A stretch of 64,000 bases of DNA, from positions 196,509-260,508 of the forward strand of contig CABQEV010000002.1 of the NCBI GenBank assembly GCA_902463265.1, read 5' to 3'. The position numbers and the translations under genes were made by a program. Below are positions 15,375 through 23,522 of the stretch, one piece after another (position 1 is the first letter of the stretch; each line of letters opens with the position of its first letter). This DNA is from UMGS1889 sp900556055. Lineage in GTDB: Bacteria; Bacillota; Clostridia; Oscillospirales; Ruminococcaceae. The notes beneath the pieces are model-generated. The model ran no database searches, was not told the origin of the DNA, and was given only the letters and a program-made list of their open reading frames with translations.

Positions 15375-16036
15375 TTTTCCGTTCCTTTCAGTCGTCTGAA
15401 CAGCTGTATCTGCAAGCGCACCATTTCAAAATATGTTGGGATAAGACCGACTGCGATGATAATATCCGCAATTTTAAATCCCACGCCGAACAGCGTAAAT
15501 ATCGGCTTGCTGCCGAATATCATACTTAGCACAGACAGCAAAGTGTAGGTGATATGCGCTTCGATAGGACCCAGTCTTGGAAACAGAAATTCATTCAGAT
15601 AGATTATGTAATTCATTGCCGTGACGTTTATAATGCCGTAAACAGGCGCTGCGAATATCATGACTTCAAGGCTGCCGTAAGGCGAGAAACCGAGTGCGAT
15701 CATAAGAAATGTCGAGAAAAGCACGTCCGTGATAAGGTCAAAATATGCGCCTGCTTTCGAGGACATCTGCCGCTCTCTCGCAATATATCCGTCAAGATCG
15801 TCAGCGACAAGATGCACCGCCAGACCAATGATCGTGCCGATAAAAAACATCGGCGAGATGTTCGTGAGAAGTGTGGATATTATCGAAAAAAGTCCGCCTA
15901 AAGCACTTATCAGCGTCATTTGATTAGGTGTCATATTTTTCGGGATATGCTTTCCGATGCGCCTGTAAAGAAACTGCTGAAAGCCTGTTTCAAGTCTGCT
16001 CGGGATTATTTTTTTCACAGGATTTGTGTAAGCCAT
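15371..16036 (-). CDS. CDP-alcohol phosphatidyltransferase-family membrane enzyme
   Basis: Integral membrane phosphotransferase (221 aa, about six helices). The catalytic motif D-x2-D-G-x2-A-R-x8-G-x3-D-x3-D is complete: Asp79, Asp82, Gly83, Ala86-Arg87, Gly96, Asp100 and Asp104. The family exchanges CMP of a CDP- or CMP-activated group for an alcohol, as in PgsA, PssA or ethanolamine phosphotransferase. Here it would join a CMP-activated phosphonate to diacylglycerol or another lipid alcohol, with release of CMP. Ordinary use in phospholipid synthesis is possible, but the operon position argues for a dedicated phosphonolipid enzyme. Confidence 0.9.
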   Translation of the reverse strand: MAYTNPVKKIIPSRLETGFQQFLYRRIGKHIPKNMTPNQMTLISALGGLFSIISTLLTNISPMFFIGTIIGLAVHLVADDLDGYIARERQMSSKAGAYFDLITDVLFSTFLMIALGFSPYGSLEVMIFAAPVYGIINVTAMNYIIYLNEFLFPRLGPIEAHITYTLLSVLSMIFGSKPIFTLFGVGFKIADIIIAVGLIPTYFEMVRLQIQLFRRLKGTEK

Positions 16037-16037
16037 T

Positions 16038-17369
16038 TTATCCTCCGAATTTAAACATATTTTTTATGATCGAGCGAATGTAATATCCGTAATCGACAAA
16101 ATCGTAAATTCCGTCTTTATACCCTCTGATAAAAAGCCGCAGAACAAGCATATGATAATGAAAATAATACGCCGAAACGCTCATGTGAGCAGGTTTTACG
16201 ACGACATGCAGATAATCCCATTCGGCGGGATCATCGGAAATTATCCTGTCCCTGTACTGCTCAAAAAGCGGGCTGTTAAGCTCGGGCGTGAACACCGAAA
16301 CAGCCGTGTGAAGCAGCTTGTGGGAGGTTATCCAGCGGTAAATATCACGAAAATTTTTTGACGTAAAATCGGGATCGACGATGAACATTCCCATAAGATT
16401 AATGCCGACGCTGTTTGTTATCTGCACGGCTTTTTCGTTTGCGTTTATGTCGGTCATTTTGTTGTAGCTTTCAAGGTGCGTATCGTCCGCCGATTCAAGC
16501 CCCGCAAGAATGTAGTAAAAGCCTATCTCCTTCAGTTCTCTGATGATATCGGGATTTTCTGCAATGAAATCCGCTCTGCCGTAGCAGACATATTTTTTGC
16601 GGATATTACGTTCTTTTATCAGCGATATAAAGCGCATTATCCTGTGTTTGTCAATGAGAAAATCATCGTCGATAAAGTAGATATTATCGCATTTTATATC
16701 TGCGATCTCATCGACAACGCTTTCAATGTCACGGCAGGAATATACGCCGCAGTTCAGCCTGTTTCTGCTGCAGAATTTGCATTTGAACGGGCAGCAGTAT
16801 GCGGTTCTGACGTGTGCGCATGGAGAAAGCTCAAGGTATCTGTATCGGTCGGAATGTTCATAAAACTGCGATCGGTCGGGGAGGGGAAGTCTGTTTATGT
16901 CAAACGGCTTCGGCGGATTTATCCTCTGTTCGCCGCCAGATCTGAAGCATATCCCGTCAATGCTTTCTGGATCGCTGCCGCATATTATTTCAATTATCCC
17001 GAAAATATCAAATGATGTGAAAACATAGTCAACATATTCCGAGAAAAATCTCATGTAATTATGCTGAGCATGAAGTCCGCCGACCGCTGTTATGCTGCCG
17101 CAGATCTCCTTTGCCGCACGGCAGTATTCAAGCATGAAGCGTTCCTGCCTTGTCCGTCCGCAGACGTAAACAAAGTCGGGACTGAACTCTTTTATAACAT
17201 CTGCTGCGGGTATGGTTTCGACCTGTCCGTCCCATATTTTCCACGGGATATTTTTTTCGTTCAGCAGCGTGCAGATGTATTCGAGTTCAAGCGGTTCGTT
17301 GTCGATAACGCCTGCAAAATTATATTTTGTCCGTGAGATCTCGGGGTGGATAAGCAGGACTTTTTTCAT
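16038..17369 (-). CDS. B12-binding-domain radical SAM enzyme
   Basis: 443-aa enzyme. Residues 1-130 form a cobalamin-binding Rossmann-like domain (LLIHPE..., then PDFVYVCGRTRQ and TAVGGLHAQHNYM); the radical SAM barrel starts at CPFKCKFC (Cys193, Cys197, Cys200) with IYFIDDDFLID, GFYYILAGLES and MFIVDPDF. A C-terminal 90-residue helical part follows. Class B enzymes methylate unreactive carbons or phosphinates, or rearrange carbon skeletons. Fom3 of fosfomycin synthesis, the same architecture, methylates cytidylyl-2-hydroxyethylphosphonate, which is the compound predicted in this operon. That match is inference. It lies 1 bp from the phosphotransferase gene and 5 bp from the synthetase gene. 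Confidence 0.85.
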   Translation of the reverse strand: MKKVLLIHPEISRTKYNFAGVIDNEPLELEYICTLLNEKNIPWKIWDGQVETIPAADVIKEFSPDFVYVCGRTRQERFMLEYCRAAKEICGSITAVGGLHAQHNYMRFFSEYVDYVFTSFDIFGIIEIICGSDPESIDGICFRSGGEQRINPPKPFDINRLPLPDRSQFYEHSDRYRYLELSPCAHVRTAYCCPFKCKFCSRNRLNCGVYSCRDIESVVDEIADIKCDNIYFIDDDFLIDKHRIMRFISLIKERNIRKKYVCYGRADFIAENPDIIRELKEIGFYYILAGLESADDTHLESYNKMTDINANEKAVQITNSVGINLMGMFIVDPDFTSKNFRDIYRWITSHKLLHTAVSVFTPELNSPLFEQYRDRIISDDPAEWDYLHVVVKPAHMSVSAYYFHYHMLVLRLFIRGYKDGIYDFVDYGYYIRSIIKNMFKFGG

Positions 17370-17374
17370 GGCTT

Positions 17375-18973
17375 TTACCTCACAAGTTCGTTGTATGCGA
17401 CCTTTCCGACAAGTGTTTTCGGCAGCAGATCACGGAATTCATATTCCCTCGGAACAGCGTATGACGCAATGCATTCGGCACATTTTTCACGCAGCTTTTT
17501 TTCCGCTTCTTCATGTGTGATACCGTCTTTCAGCACGGCAAATGCCTTGACATATTCGCCCCTTATTTCATCGGGAATACCTACAACCGCACATTCCGTC
17601 ACAAAATCGAAAGAGCTTATCACATTTTCGATCCCCTGAGGATAAATGTTGTAGCCGTTTGAAACTATGACACGCTTCAGACGCTGCCTGAAATAAACAT
17701 ATCCGTCATTGTCCATGAAGCCCAGATCGCCTGTGTGAAGCCAGATGTTTCCGTCATCATGCAGCCTAAGCGCAAGTGCTGTTTCATTTGGATCATTCAG
17801 ATATCCCTTCATCACTGTCGGACCGCGCATGATTATCTCGCCGATATCGCCGTGCGGCATTTCGCAGTTGTTTTCATTGTCCCAGATCATGTAAAACATA
17901 TCCGCATACGGCAGACCGACAGTGCCTTCTTTTTCACATTTTTCGGGCATAAGGCACGTTCCTGTGACACATTCCGTAAGCCCGTAGCCCTCACGGATAA
18001 CAGCCTTGCAGCCGTGTTCGGCAAGCACTTTGTCAAGCTTTCTTTTCGTTGAAACAGACAGCGAATCTCCGCCCGATATCACGCATTTCAGATAGTCAAG
18101 CCTGTTTTTTCCGAAGCCGCTGCGAAGCATATATTCGTAGATGGACGGCACTCCTGCGATAACATTCGGCTTGTATTTCACGACAAGTTCGTTGAATTTG
18201 CCTGCCCTGAATTTAGGCAGGATCATTGCAGTTCCGCCGAGAGAAAGCACTGTGTGTATACAAACGCCCAGCCCGAAACCGTGGAATATCGGCATGACGG
18301 AAAGCACTCTGTCGCCCTGAGAAAGAACGCCGCAGCCGTCTATGCTCTGTATTGCGAGTGCGTTGAAATTAAGGTTTGTCAGGACTATCCCTTTGGGTTT
18401 GCCTGTCGTTCCGCCGCTGTAAAGGATAGCCGCAGTGTCGCTGCCTTTGCCCGTATCAGCAACTGTTTTCGGGCGGCGTTTCATAAGCGTGCTGATATTT
18501 GGGTATGGCGTTCTGACGGAATGTCCCGAGATGCGGTATGCTGTTTTCATCGCAAACGGCATATATTCATCGGGAGATACTGTGATGATACGGGCTGTTT
18601 TTATCTCCGAAAGCTTTTCCGCTGCGGAATCAAGCGCAATGATAACATGGCTCCTGCTGAGAGATATGTAATATTCTATCTCGGGACGTGACGAGAGCGG
18701 GTGTATCATATTCGCAGCCGCACCAAGCTTATTTACGGCATAAAATATAAAAACAGCCTGCGGTATATTGGGCAGGATAATTGAAACATTATCGCCCTTT
18801 TTTACGCCTGTTTCCGAAAGCAGCTCAGCATATTCATCTGCTGTTTCAATAAGCTTTTCGTAGCTTATTTTGCGTGAAAAATATTGGAGCGCACAGCTTT
18901 TCGGATATGCTTTGGCACGTTCCGAAACAAACTTATAAAGCGAGCAGCCGGGATATTCAAGATGTCTTTCCAT
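17375..18973 (-). CDS. AMP-dependent synthetase (fatty acyl-CoA ligase type)
   Basis: Adenylate-forming enzyme (532 aa). Motifs present in order: the P-loop YSGGTTGKPKGIVLTN, the long-chain type motif GYGLTECVTGTC, the YLNDP region, the adenosine-binding LHTGDLGFMDNDGYVYFRQRLKRVI, and the C-terminal lysine KTLVGKVAY. This is the long-chain fatty acid:CoA (or acyl-carrier) ligase pattern. It would activate a fatty acid for the acyltransferase encoded just upstream. The chosen ATG 18973 has GGAG 5 nt before it and overlaps that gene by 17 bp. Confidence 0.88.
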   Translation of the reverse strand: MERHLEYPGCSLYKFVSERAKAYPKSCALQYFSRKISYEKLIETADEYAELLSETGVKKGDNVSIILPNIPQAVFIFYAVNKLGAAANMIHPLSSRPEIEYYISLSRSHVIIALDSAAEKLSEIKTARIITVSPDEYMPFAMKTAYRISGHSVRTPYPNISTLMKRRPKTVADTGKGSDTAAILYSGGTTGKPKGIVLTNLNFNALAIQSIDGCGVLSQGDRVLSVMPIFHGFGLGVCIHTVLSLGGTAMILPKFRAGKFNELVVKYKPNVIAGVPSIYEYMLRSGFGKNRLDYLKCVISGGDSLSVSTKRKLDKVLAEHGCKAVIREGYGLTECVTGTCLMPEKCEKEGTVGLPYADMFYMIWDNENNCEMPHGDIGEIIMRGPTVMKGYLNDPNETALALRLHDDGNIWLHTGDLGFMDNDGYVYFRQRLKRVIVSNGYNIYPQGIENVISSFDFVTECAVVGIPDEIRGEYVKAFAVLKDGITHEEAEKKLREKCAECIASYAVPREYEFRDLLPKTLVGKVAYNELVR

Positions 18974-19604
18974 TTTTGCTCCAATCGTCAAATGATGTGA
19001 AATGTTTCTCTGACAGGATTTTTTCATCGGTGATATTCCGCAGCAGATCCGCAACCGCATTATACAGCTGTCTGTTGGATGCTTCAAGGTCATCTCCCGC
19101 ATAAAAAGGCTCGCCGAACATCACGGTGAGATTTCCCGAAAACAGCTTATAATCACCGGCAACCGCATAGGGGAGTACAGGTGCGCCGGTTTTCTTTGAC
19201 AGCGAAACTGCGCCGAATTTGAACGGCAGAAGAAGCTCGTTCGTGTAATTACGCTTGGCTTCGGGAGAAAGATTTACCGCATGACCGTCATTCAGTGCAT
19301 CGGCTGCGGCATATAAAGCACTCCTGTTTTCCTTGCTGTGCAGATCGACGGGGATAGCCTTAACGCCCCTGAAAACAAACCCGAACGGACCGTCATGCAG
19401 ATCCTTTTTTGCGAGAGTCCTGACTATTCTTTTTGTGCATATGTCGATAAGAATGGGATCAAGTGCGTGCTTGTGATTTCCTGCGATTATTACTGCGCCG
19501 CCACTCGGTATTTTTTCCGCACCTATGATCTTTGGACGGTATAAAAGCAGAAAAATCGGCTTGAAGATAAAACGCAGAGTTCTGTAAAATATGTCTCCGT
19601 TCAT
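18957..19604 (-). CDS. 1-acyl-glycerol-phosphate acyltransferase (PlsC-like)
   Basis: Acyltransferase (215 aa) of the PlsC/glycerophosphate family. The catalytic N-H-x4-D motif is NHKHALD, preceded by the hydrophobic GGAVIIAG. The second motif is SPEAKRN, a variant of the usual PEGTRS, and AVPLPYAVAG-type motif IV reads VLPYAVAGD. The N-terminal segment FKPIFLLLYRP anchors it at the membrane. In this operon it probably acylates a glycerol- or phosphonate-lipid precursor with the acyl group activated by the neighbouring ligase. Altered motif III may mark a non-standard acceptor. Confidence 0.83.
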   Translation of the reverse strand: MNGDIFYRTLRFIFKPIFLLLYRPKIIGAEKIPSGGAVIIAGNHKHALDPILIDICTKRIVRTLAKKDLHDGPFGFVFRGVKAIPVDLHSKENRSALYAAADALNDGHAVNLSPEAKRNYTNELLLPFKFGAVSLSKKTGAPVLPYAVAGDYKLFSGNLTVMFGEPFYAGDDLEASNRQLYNAVADLLRNITDEKILSEKHFTSFDDWSKNGKTS

Positions 19605-19613
19605 GTCGCACCC

Positions 19614-19832
19614 TTACTTTATCATCTGAGATGCTTTTTCGATCGTACCTCGGCATTTCCCGATAATTACGGGTGCATTCACGGCAGCTGCCGCCGCAAC
19701 GCATACGCATGCTGCCATAGCTGTCCATTTTATCCATGAATTCCGCTTTTTCGGCTTGACATCTTCAGCTGCATATGCAATAAGATCGTCATCGATGCAG
19801 CCCATTTCATAAAAAATATTTTCGGCAGTCAT
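19614..19832 (-). CDS. Very short anti-sigma-like membrane protein
   Basis: 72-aa protein with a cytoplasmic N-terminus (IDDDLIAYAAEDVKPKKRN), one transmembrane helix (WTAMAACVCVAAAAAVNAPVII) and only about 20 residues outside. The start overlaps the sigma factor stop (ATGA), as anti-sigma factors usually do, and the N-terminal pattern resembles those of Ruminococcus ECF anti-sigmas, which normally continue for 200-300 residues after the helix. Here the sensor domain is missing, with no frameshift visible and a normal start for the next gene 10 bp away. It may be a minimal regulator or a truncated one. Confidence 0.65.
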   Translation of the reverse strand: MTAENIFYEMGCIDDDLIAYAAEDVKPKKRNSWIKWTAMAACVCVAAAAAVNAPVIIGKCRGTIEKASQMIK

Positions 19833-20389
19833 AGCGGATAACCTTCCTTTTCGAGATATTTTTTCAGCTTGTTTCTTGTCCTCATGAGCATTACTTTTAC
19901 ATTGCTCTCAGTCATGGAAAATCGTTCGGCAATATCCTCAACGGGATCGCAGAACCAGTATCTTCTGATGAAAACGCTGCGTTTCTTTTCGGGTAGCGTC
20001 CTTAGAAAATCGGATAAAATGTCACGCAGCATTATTCCGTCGGCATTTGCGGCGGTGTCATCGGTTGACGGGATACATTCCGCAAGTTCGCCTGTAAGCT
20101 CGGAAATCACCGCCGACCGCTTTTCACACTTTTCTGAGCGGTATCTGTCGAGCGCCGCACTTCTCGTTATTTTCGCAAGGAACGCAAAGAAATATGTCTT
20201 GGGACGATGCGGCGGGATCCTAAGCCACGCTTCCTTGTAGGTGTCATTTTCACATTCTTCGGCGGTGAAAAAATCGCCTGTTATGTTCATTGCTATCCTG
20301 CGCAGCGAAGCACCGTATTTTTCCATAGTATGTCTGACTGCCTCGCTGTTCCGTGACAGGTAAAGGTCAACAATATCGCTGTCTTCCAT
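19829..20389 (-). CDS. ECF-type RNA polymerase sigma factor
   Basis: Extracytoplasmic-function sigma factor (186 aa). Region 2 spans about residues 15-95 (ITGDFFTAEECENDTYKEAWLRIPPHRP, then FLAKITRSAALDRYR), and region 4 about 120-180 (LRTLPEKKRSVFIRRYWF, then EDIAERFSMTESNVKVMLMRTRNKLKKYL). The first gene of the operon whose later genes make the predicted phosphonolipid, so it probably senses envelope state and directs transcription of its own operon. Start ATG 20389 has AAGGAG 9 nt upstream. Confidence 0.9.
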   Translation of the reverse strand: MEDSDIVDLYLSRNSEAVRHTMEKYGASLRRIAMNITGDFFTAEECENDTYKEAWLRIPPHRPKTYFFAFLAKITRSAALDRYRSEKCEKRSAVISELTGELAECIPSTDDTAANADGIMLRDILSDFLRTLPEKKRSVFIRRYWFCDPVEDIAERFSMTESNVKVMLMRTRNKLKKYLEKEGYPL

Positions 20390-20429
20390 TGATGATGCTC
20401 CTTTCGTAATATTTGCGTCTTTACTTAAT

Positions 20430-20456
20430 ATATCGTTTTTTCTGCGGACAGGTTAC
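20430..20456 (-). promoter_or_regulatory. Possible ECF-type promoter of the phosphonate operon
   Basis: On the minus strand GTAACC (20456-20451), 15-bp spacer, CGATAT (20435-20430). AAC-type -35 and CGA-type -10 boxes are the ECF pattern and differ from the TTGACA/TATAAT style of other promoters here. A weak housekeeping promoter cannot be excluded. Confidence 0.4.
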
Positions 20457-20524
20457 ACATTATCAAAAAATATTTCGTTGAAATTTTATATGCATATGCT
20501 ATTATAAAGATGAAGGGACGTGTT

Positions 20525-20953
20525 ATGATGATAGAGATAAAATTATCGAAAAATCTCACCGAAGATGCAAAATATATCCGCACCGAAGTATTTGTGAATG
20601 AACAGGGATTTTCCGCTGAATTTGATGATACAGACAATACTGCGCTGCACTGCGTTCTGTACTCCGACGGAAAAGCCGCAGCAGTCGGCAGAACATATCC
20701 CGCCGATGCAGAGGGTTCGGTCTATGCGATTGGCAGGATAGCCGTGCTTCCCGAGTTCCGCAAGGGAGGACTGGGCAGTAAGGTCGTTACCGCACTTGAA
20801 CAGGCGGCAGAGGGCATGGGCGCAGTAAGAACCGAACTTTCAGCTCAGGTCAGAGCGTCCGATTTTTACCGTACTCTTGGATATGAGCCGACAGGTGAGG
20901 AGTATCTCGATGAATATTGTCCGCATATAAAAATGGTAAAATCGCTTATATAA
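20525..20953 (+). CDS. GNAT-family N-acetyltransferase (ElaA/YitI-like)
   Basis: 142-aa acetyltransferase. The CoA-binding segment is AIGRIAVLPEFRKGGLGSKVV (R/Q-x-x-G-x-G/A form), preceded by DGKAAAVGRT and followed by ELSAQVRASDFYRTLGYEP. The opening IRTEVFVNEQGFSAEFD is typical of ElaA-type members. ATG 20525 is chosen because AAGGGACG lies 7 nt upstream; two earlier ATGs have no SD. Divergent from the sigma factor gene. Substrate unknown. Confidence 0.85.
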   Translation: MMIEIKLSKNLTEDAKYIRTEVFVNEQGFSAEFDDTDNTALHCVLYSDGKAAAVGRTYPADAEGSVYAIGRIAVLPEFRKGGLGSKVVTALEQAAEGMGAVRTELSAQVRASDFYRTLGYEPTGEEYLDEYCPHIKMVKSLI

Positions 20954-21014
20954 TGGATTTTTCACATTGATCGGCTTTCTCATATTATATCGTAAATATG
21001 GCTTTTTTGCAAGC

Positions 21015-21061
21015 ATGAAAAAGAGCGTCCGCACGAAAATGTGCAGACGCTCGGTTTTTTG
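21015..21061. terminator. Bidirectional terminator between the GNAT gene and serS
   Basis: GAGCGTC-c-GCAC pairs with GTGC-a-GACGCTC around GAAAAT; T-runs follow on both strands. Confidence 0.85.
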
Positions 21062-21067
21062 CATAGA

Positions 21068-22348
21068 TTATTTGCCGATGAATTCCTTGCCGCCCATGTA
21101 AGGCCTGAGTGCAGCAGGGATGCTGATAGAACCGTCAGCATTGAGGTTGTTTTCAAGGAATGCGATAAGCATTCTCGGAGGAGCAACAACGGTGTTGTTA
21201 AGAGTGTTTGCAAGGTGCTTGCCGTTCTTGCCGTTGATCCTGATCTTAAGACGTCTTGCCTGAGCATCGCCGAGATTTGAGCAGCTTCCGACCTCAAAAT
21301 ATTTCTTCTGACGTGGTGACCATGCCTCAACGTCAACAGACTTGACCTTGAGATCAGCAAGGTCTCCGGAGCAGCATTCAAGTGTTCTTACGGGGATATC
21401 CAGCGAACGGAACAGATCAACAGTGTTCTTCCAGAGCTTGTTGTACCATTCCATAGCGTCTTCAGGCTCGCAGACAACGATCATTTCCTGCTTTTCAAAC
21501 TGATGGATACGGTAAACGCCTCTTTCTTCGATTCCGTGAGCGCCCTTTTCCTTTCTGAAGCAGGGGGAGTAGCTTGTAAGTGTGAGAGGAAGCTGTTCCT
21601 CGGGGATAATAGTGTCGATAAACTTACCGATCATGGAATGTTCACTTGTACCGATAAGGTAAAGATCCTCGCCTTCGATCTTGTACATCATAGCATCCAT
21701 TTCAGCAAAGCTCATAACGCCTGTAACAACTTCGCTTCGGATCATGAAAGGAGGAACGCAGTAGGTAAATCCTCTGTCGATCATGAAATCTCTTGCATAG
21801 GAGATAACAGCAGAGTGAAGTCTTGCGATATCGCCCATAAGATAATAGAAACCGTTTCCTGCAACCTTTCTTGCGCTGTCGAGATCAATGCCGTTGAGTC
21901 TTTCCATGATCTCGGTGTGGTATGGGATCTCAAAATCGGGTACCTTAGGCTCGCCGAAACGCTCGACCTCGACATTTTCGCTGTCGTCCTTGCCGATAGG
22001 AACGCTCTTGTCGATAATGTTAGGGATGACCATCATTATCTTCTTTACCTTTTCATTCAGCTCAGCCTCGAGAGCCTCAAGCTCAGCCAGACGCTCGGAT
22101 TCGGCAGTGACTTTCTTCTTCATTTCCTCTGCTTCTTCCTTCTTGCCCTGACCCATAAGAGCACCGATCTGCTTTGAATACTTGTTTCTCTCGGAACGCA
22201 GCGCATCAGCGTCCTGCTTAGCCTTTCTTGCCTTTGCGTCCAGGTCAATTACCTCGTCAACGAGGGGGAGCTTATCGTCCTGAAACTTGTTCTTGATGTT
22301 CTGCTTAACGATGTCGGGATTTTCTCTTAAAAATTTGATATCCAGCAT
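21068..22348 (-). CDS. serS: Seryl-tRNA synthetase
   Basis: Class II aminoacyl-tRNA synthetase charging tRNA-Ser (426 aa, normal length). The N-terminal coiled-coil arm (residues about 30-100, rich in K/E heptads) precedes the catalytic core with motif 2 FRKEKGAHGIEERGVYRIHQFEKQE-type region, and motif 3 at the C-terminus. I chose ATG 22348, which starts MLDIKFLRENPDIVK and has GGAGG 7 nt upstream; the longer frame lies within the T-box leader. A serine-responsive T-box controls it. Confidence 0.97.
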   Translation of the reverse strand: MLDIKFLRENPDIVKQNIKNKFQDDKLPLVDEVIDLDAKARKAKQDADALRSERNKYSKQIGALMGQGKKEEAEEMKKKVTAESERLAELEALEAELNEKVKKIMMVIPNIIDKSVPIGKDDSENVEVERFGEPKVPDFEIPYHTEIMERLNGIDLDSARKVAGNGFYYLMGDIARLHSAVISYARDFMIDRGFTYCVPPFMIRSEVVTGVMSFAEMDAMMYKIEGEDLYLIGTSEHSMIGKFIDTIIPEEQLPLTLTSYSPCFRKEKGAHGIEERGVYRIHQFEKQEMIVVCEPEDAMEWYNKLWKNTVDLFRSLDIPVRTLECCSGDLADLKVKSVDVEAWSPRQKKYFEVGSCSNLGDAQARRLKIRINGKNGKHLANTLNNTVVAPPRMLIAFLENNLNADGSISIPAALRPYMGGKEFIGK

Positions 22349-22374
22349 TTTTGATTCCTCCAAATAAAAATAAA

Positions 22375-22585
22375 AAAACACCCATGGGAAAACTCCCAAG
22401 GGTGCGGATAAACGCACGGTGCCACCTTGAATTTTAACTCTCTCCCTTAACGCAGGAATACGTCACCGTTCATCACGGGCGGCTCAGAAGCGGAAATAAC
22501 ATACCGTCTGCGGAGATTTTCACCGTGCATCTCCTCTCTGAAAGCAGAAAAATATGCAAATTCTTCGTCAATGCCTTTAACTTTT
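22375..22585 (-). promoter_or_regulatory. T-box riboswitch of serS
   Basis: The leader contains the conserved T-box AAGGTGGCACCGTG (minus strand, plus coordinates 22415-22428) followed by a terminator CACCCTTGGGA...TCCCATGGGTG and a T-run at 22371-22404. Uncharged tRNA-Ser would bind stem I and the T-box and favour the antiterminator. A TCC at 22494-22492 is my best guess for the specifier codon, but I could not fold stem I with certainty. Confidence 0.9.
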
Positions 22586-22588
22586 CTC

Positions 22589-22617
22589 ATTATATCACCG
22601 TTTTATGCTATTGTCAA
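22589..22617 (-). promoter_or_regulatory. Promoter of serS
   Basis: Minus strand TTGACA (22617-22612), 17 bp, TATAAT (22594-22589). Confidence 0.85.
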
Positions 22618-22685
22618 GGTATTTTTTATATTTTGCGGAATAATACAAAAAACCGCATCTGAGTTAATCTCAAACACGGTCTGAA

Positions 22686-22772
22686 TGGTGCGGATAGCAG
22701 GACTTGAACCTGTACCCCCTTGCGAGGACTAGCACCTGAAGCTAGCGCGTCTGCCGATTCCGCCATATCCGC
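22686..22772 (-). tRNA. tRNA-Leu (anticodon CAG)
   Basis: 87-nt class II tRNA with acceptor GCGGATA/TATCCGC, anticodon loop TTCAGGT (CAG), a long variable arm, T-arm GGTTCAAGTCC and encoded CCA. Confidence 0.93.
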
Positions 22773-22814
22773 ATATATTGTTGAATTTTGCAGTTTGTGC
22801 AATCAACAATATAT

Positions 22815-22843
22815 ATTATACTACATCAATTATCGTTTGTCAA
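22815..22843 (-). promoter_or_regulatory. Promoter of tRNA-Leu(CAG)
   Basis: Minus strand TTGACA (22843-22838), 17 bp, TATAAT (22820-22815). The short leader holds an inverted repeat ATATATTGTTGA/TCAACAATATAT. Confidence 0.85.
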
Positions 22844-22872
22844 GCTTTTTTTGAAATTTTTTTCGGATTTTT

Positions 22873-23406
22873 TTACTCTGCCGGGAAATCCCATAAAACA
22901 GTGCCCGAAAGCTCCTTAAGGGTGAATTTCTTTTCGCTGTACACCATGTACGAACGCGGATTTCCATTCTTGGGGATAGATACCGAACCGGGGTTAAGAC
23001 AGATAACACCGTTTGTTTTTTCGGCTTTGAAAATATGCGTGTGTCCGCTGAGTATGATGTTTCCTGCCAATGCTTTCGGCAGCTCCTTATGCCCATGAAC
23101 GGCATACATAGTCAGTCCGTCGGCATAGACTGTCAGCATTTCCGACATTATCGGGAAATTCAGCACCATCTGGTCCACCTCACAGTCGCAGTTGCCGCAT
23201 ACTGTCATGATACTGTCCGAATTATCGTTCAGCAGCTTTATCGTTTTTTCGGGATCATATCCGTCAAACACGCCGTTTCTGGGACCATGATAGAGCAGGT
23301 CGCCCAGAATAAGCAGTTTATCGGCATTTTCTTCTTTAAATCTTGCGAACATCTCAGCACAGCATTCGCCGTGTCCATGGATATCCGATGCGATCATCAG
23401 TTTCAT
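22873..23406 (-). CDS. yfcE: YfcE-type metallophosphodiesterase
   Basis: Calcineurin-like phosphodiesterase (177 aa) of the YfcE/MJ0936 family; members hydrolyse phosphodiesters with Mn or Mg and their physiological substrate is unknown. The two-metal site is complete: SDIHGH, GDLLYHGPRN, CGNCD, HGH and SGHTHI, ending in LNPGSVSIPKNG, which is typical of the family. ATG 23406 gives GGAAG an 8-nt spacing and a start MKLMIASDIHG as in relatives; ATG 23412 is possible. Confidence 0.92.
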   Translation of the reverse strand: MKLMIASDIHGHGECCAEMFARFKEENADKLLILGDLLYHGPRNGVFDGYDPEKTIKLLNDNSDSIMTVCGNCDCEVDQMVLNFPIMSEMLTVYADGLTMYAVHGHKELPKALAGNIILSGHTHIFKAEKTNGVICLNPGSVSIPKNGNPRSYMVYSEKKFTLKELSGTVLWDFPAE

Positions 23407-23428
23407 TTTCATCACTTCCAATAAAATG

Positions 23429-23457
23429 ATTTTAGCATAATCAAGTAAAAATGTCAA
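23429..23457 (-). promoter_or_regulatory. Promoter of the YfcE-like gene
   Basis: Minus strand TTGACA (23457-23452), 17 bp, TAAAAT (23434-23429). Confidence 0.75.
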
Positions 23458-23522
23458 TGCTATTATGTATACGCAAAATCAGAATGAAATGTTGTTTCAA
23501 TGTTATATTTCTTTCCAAATCG

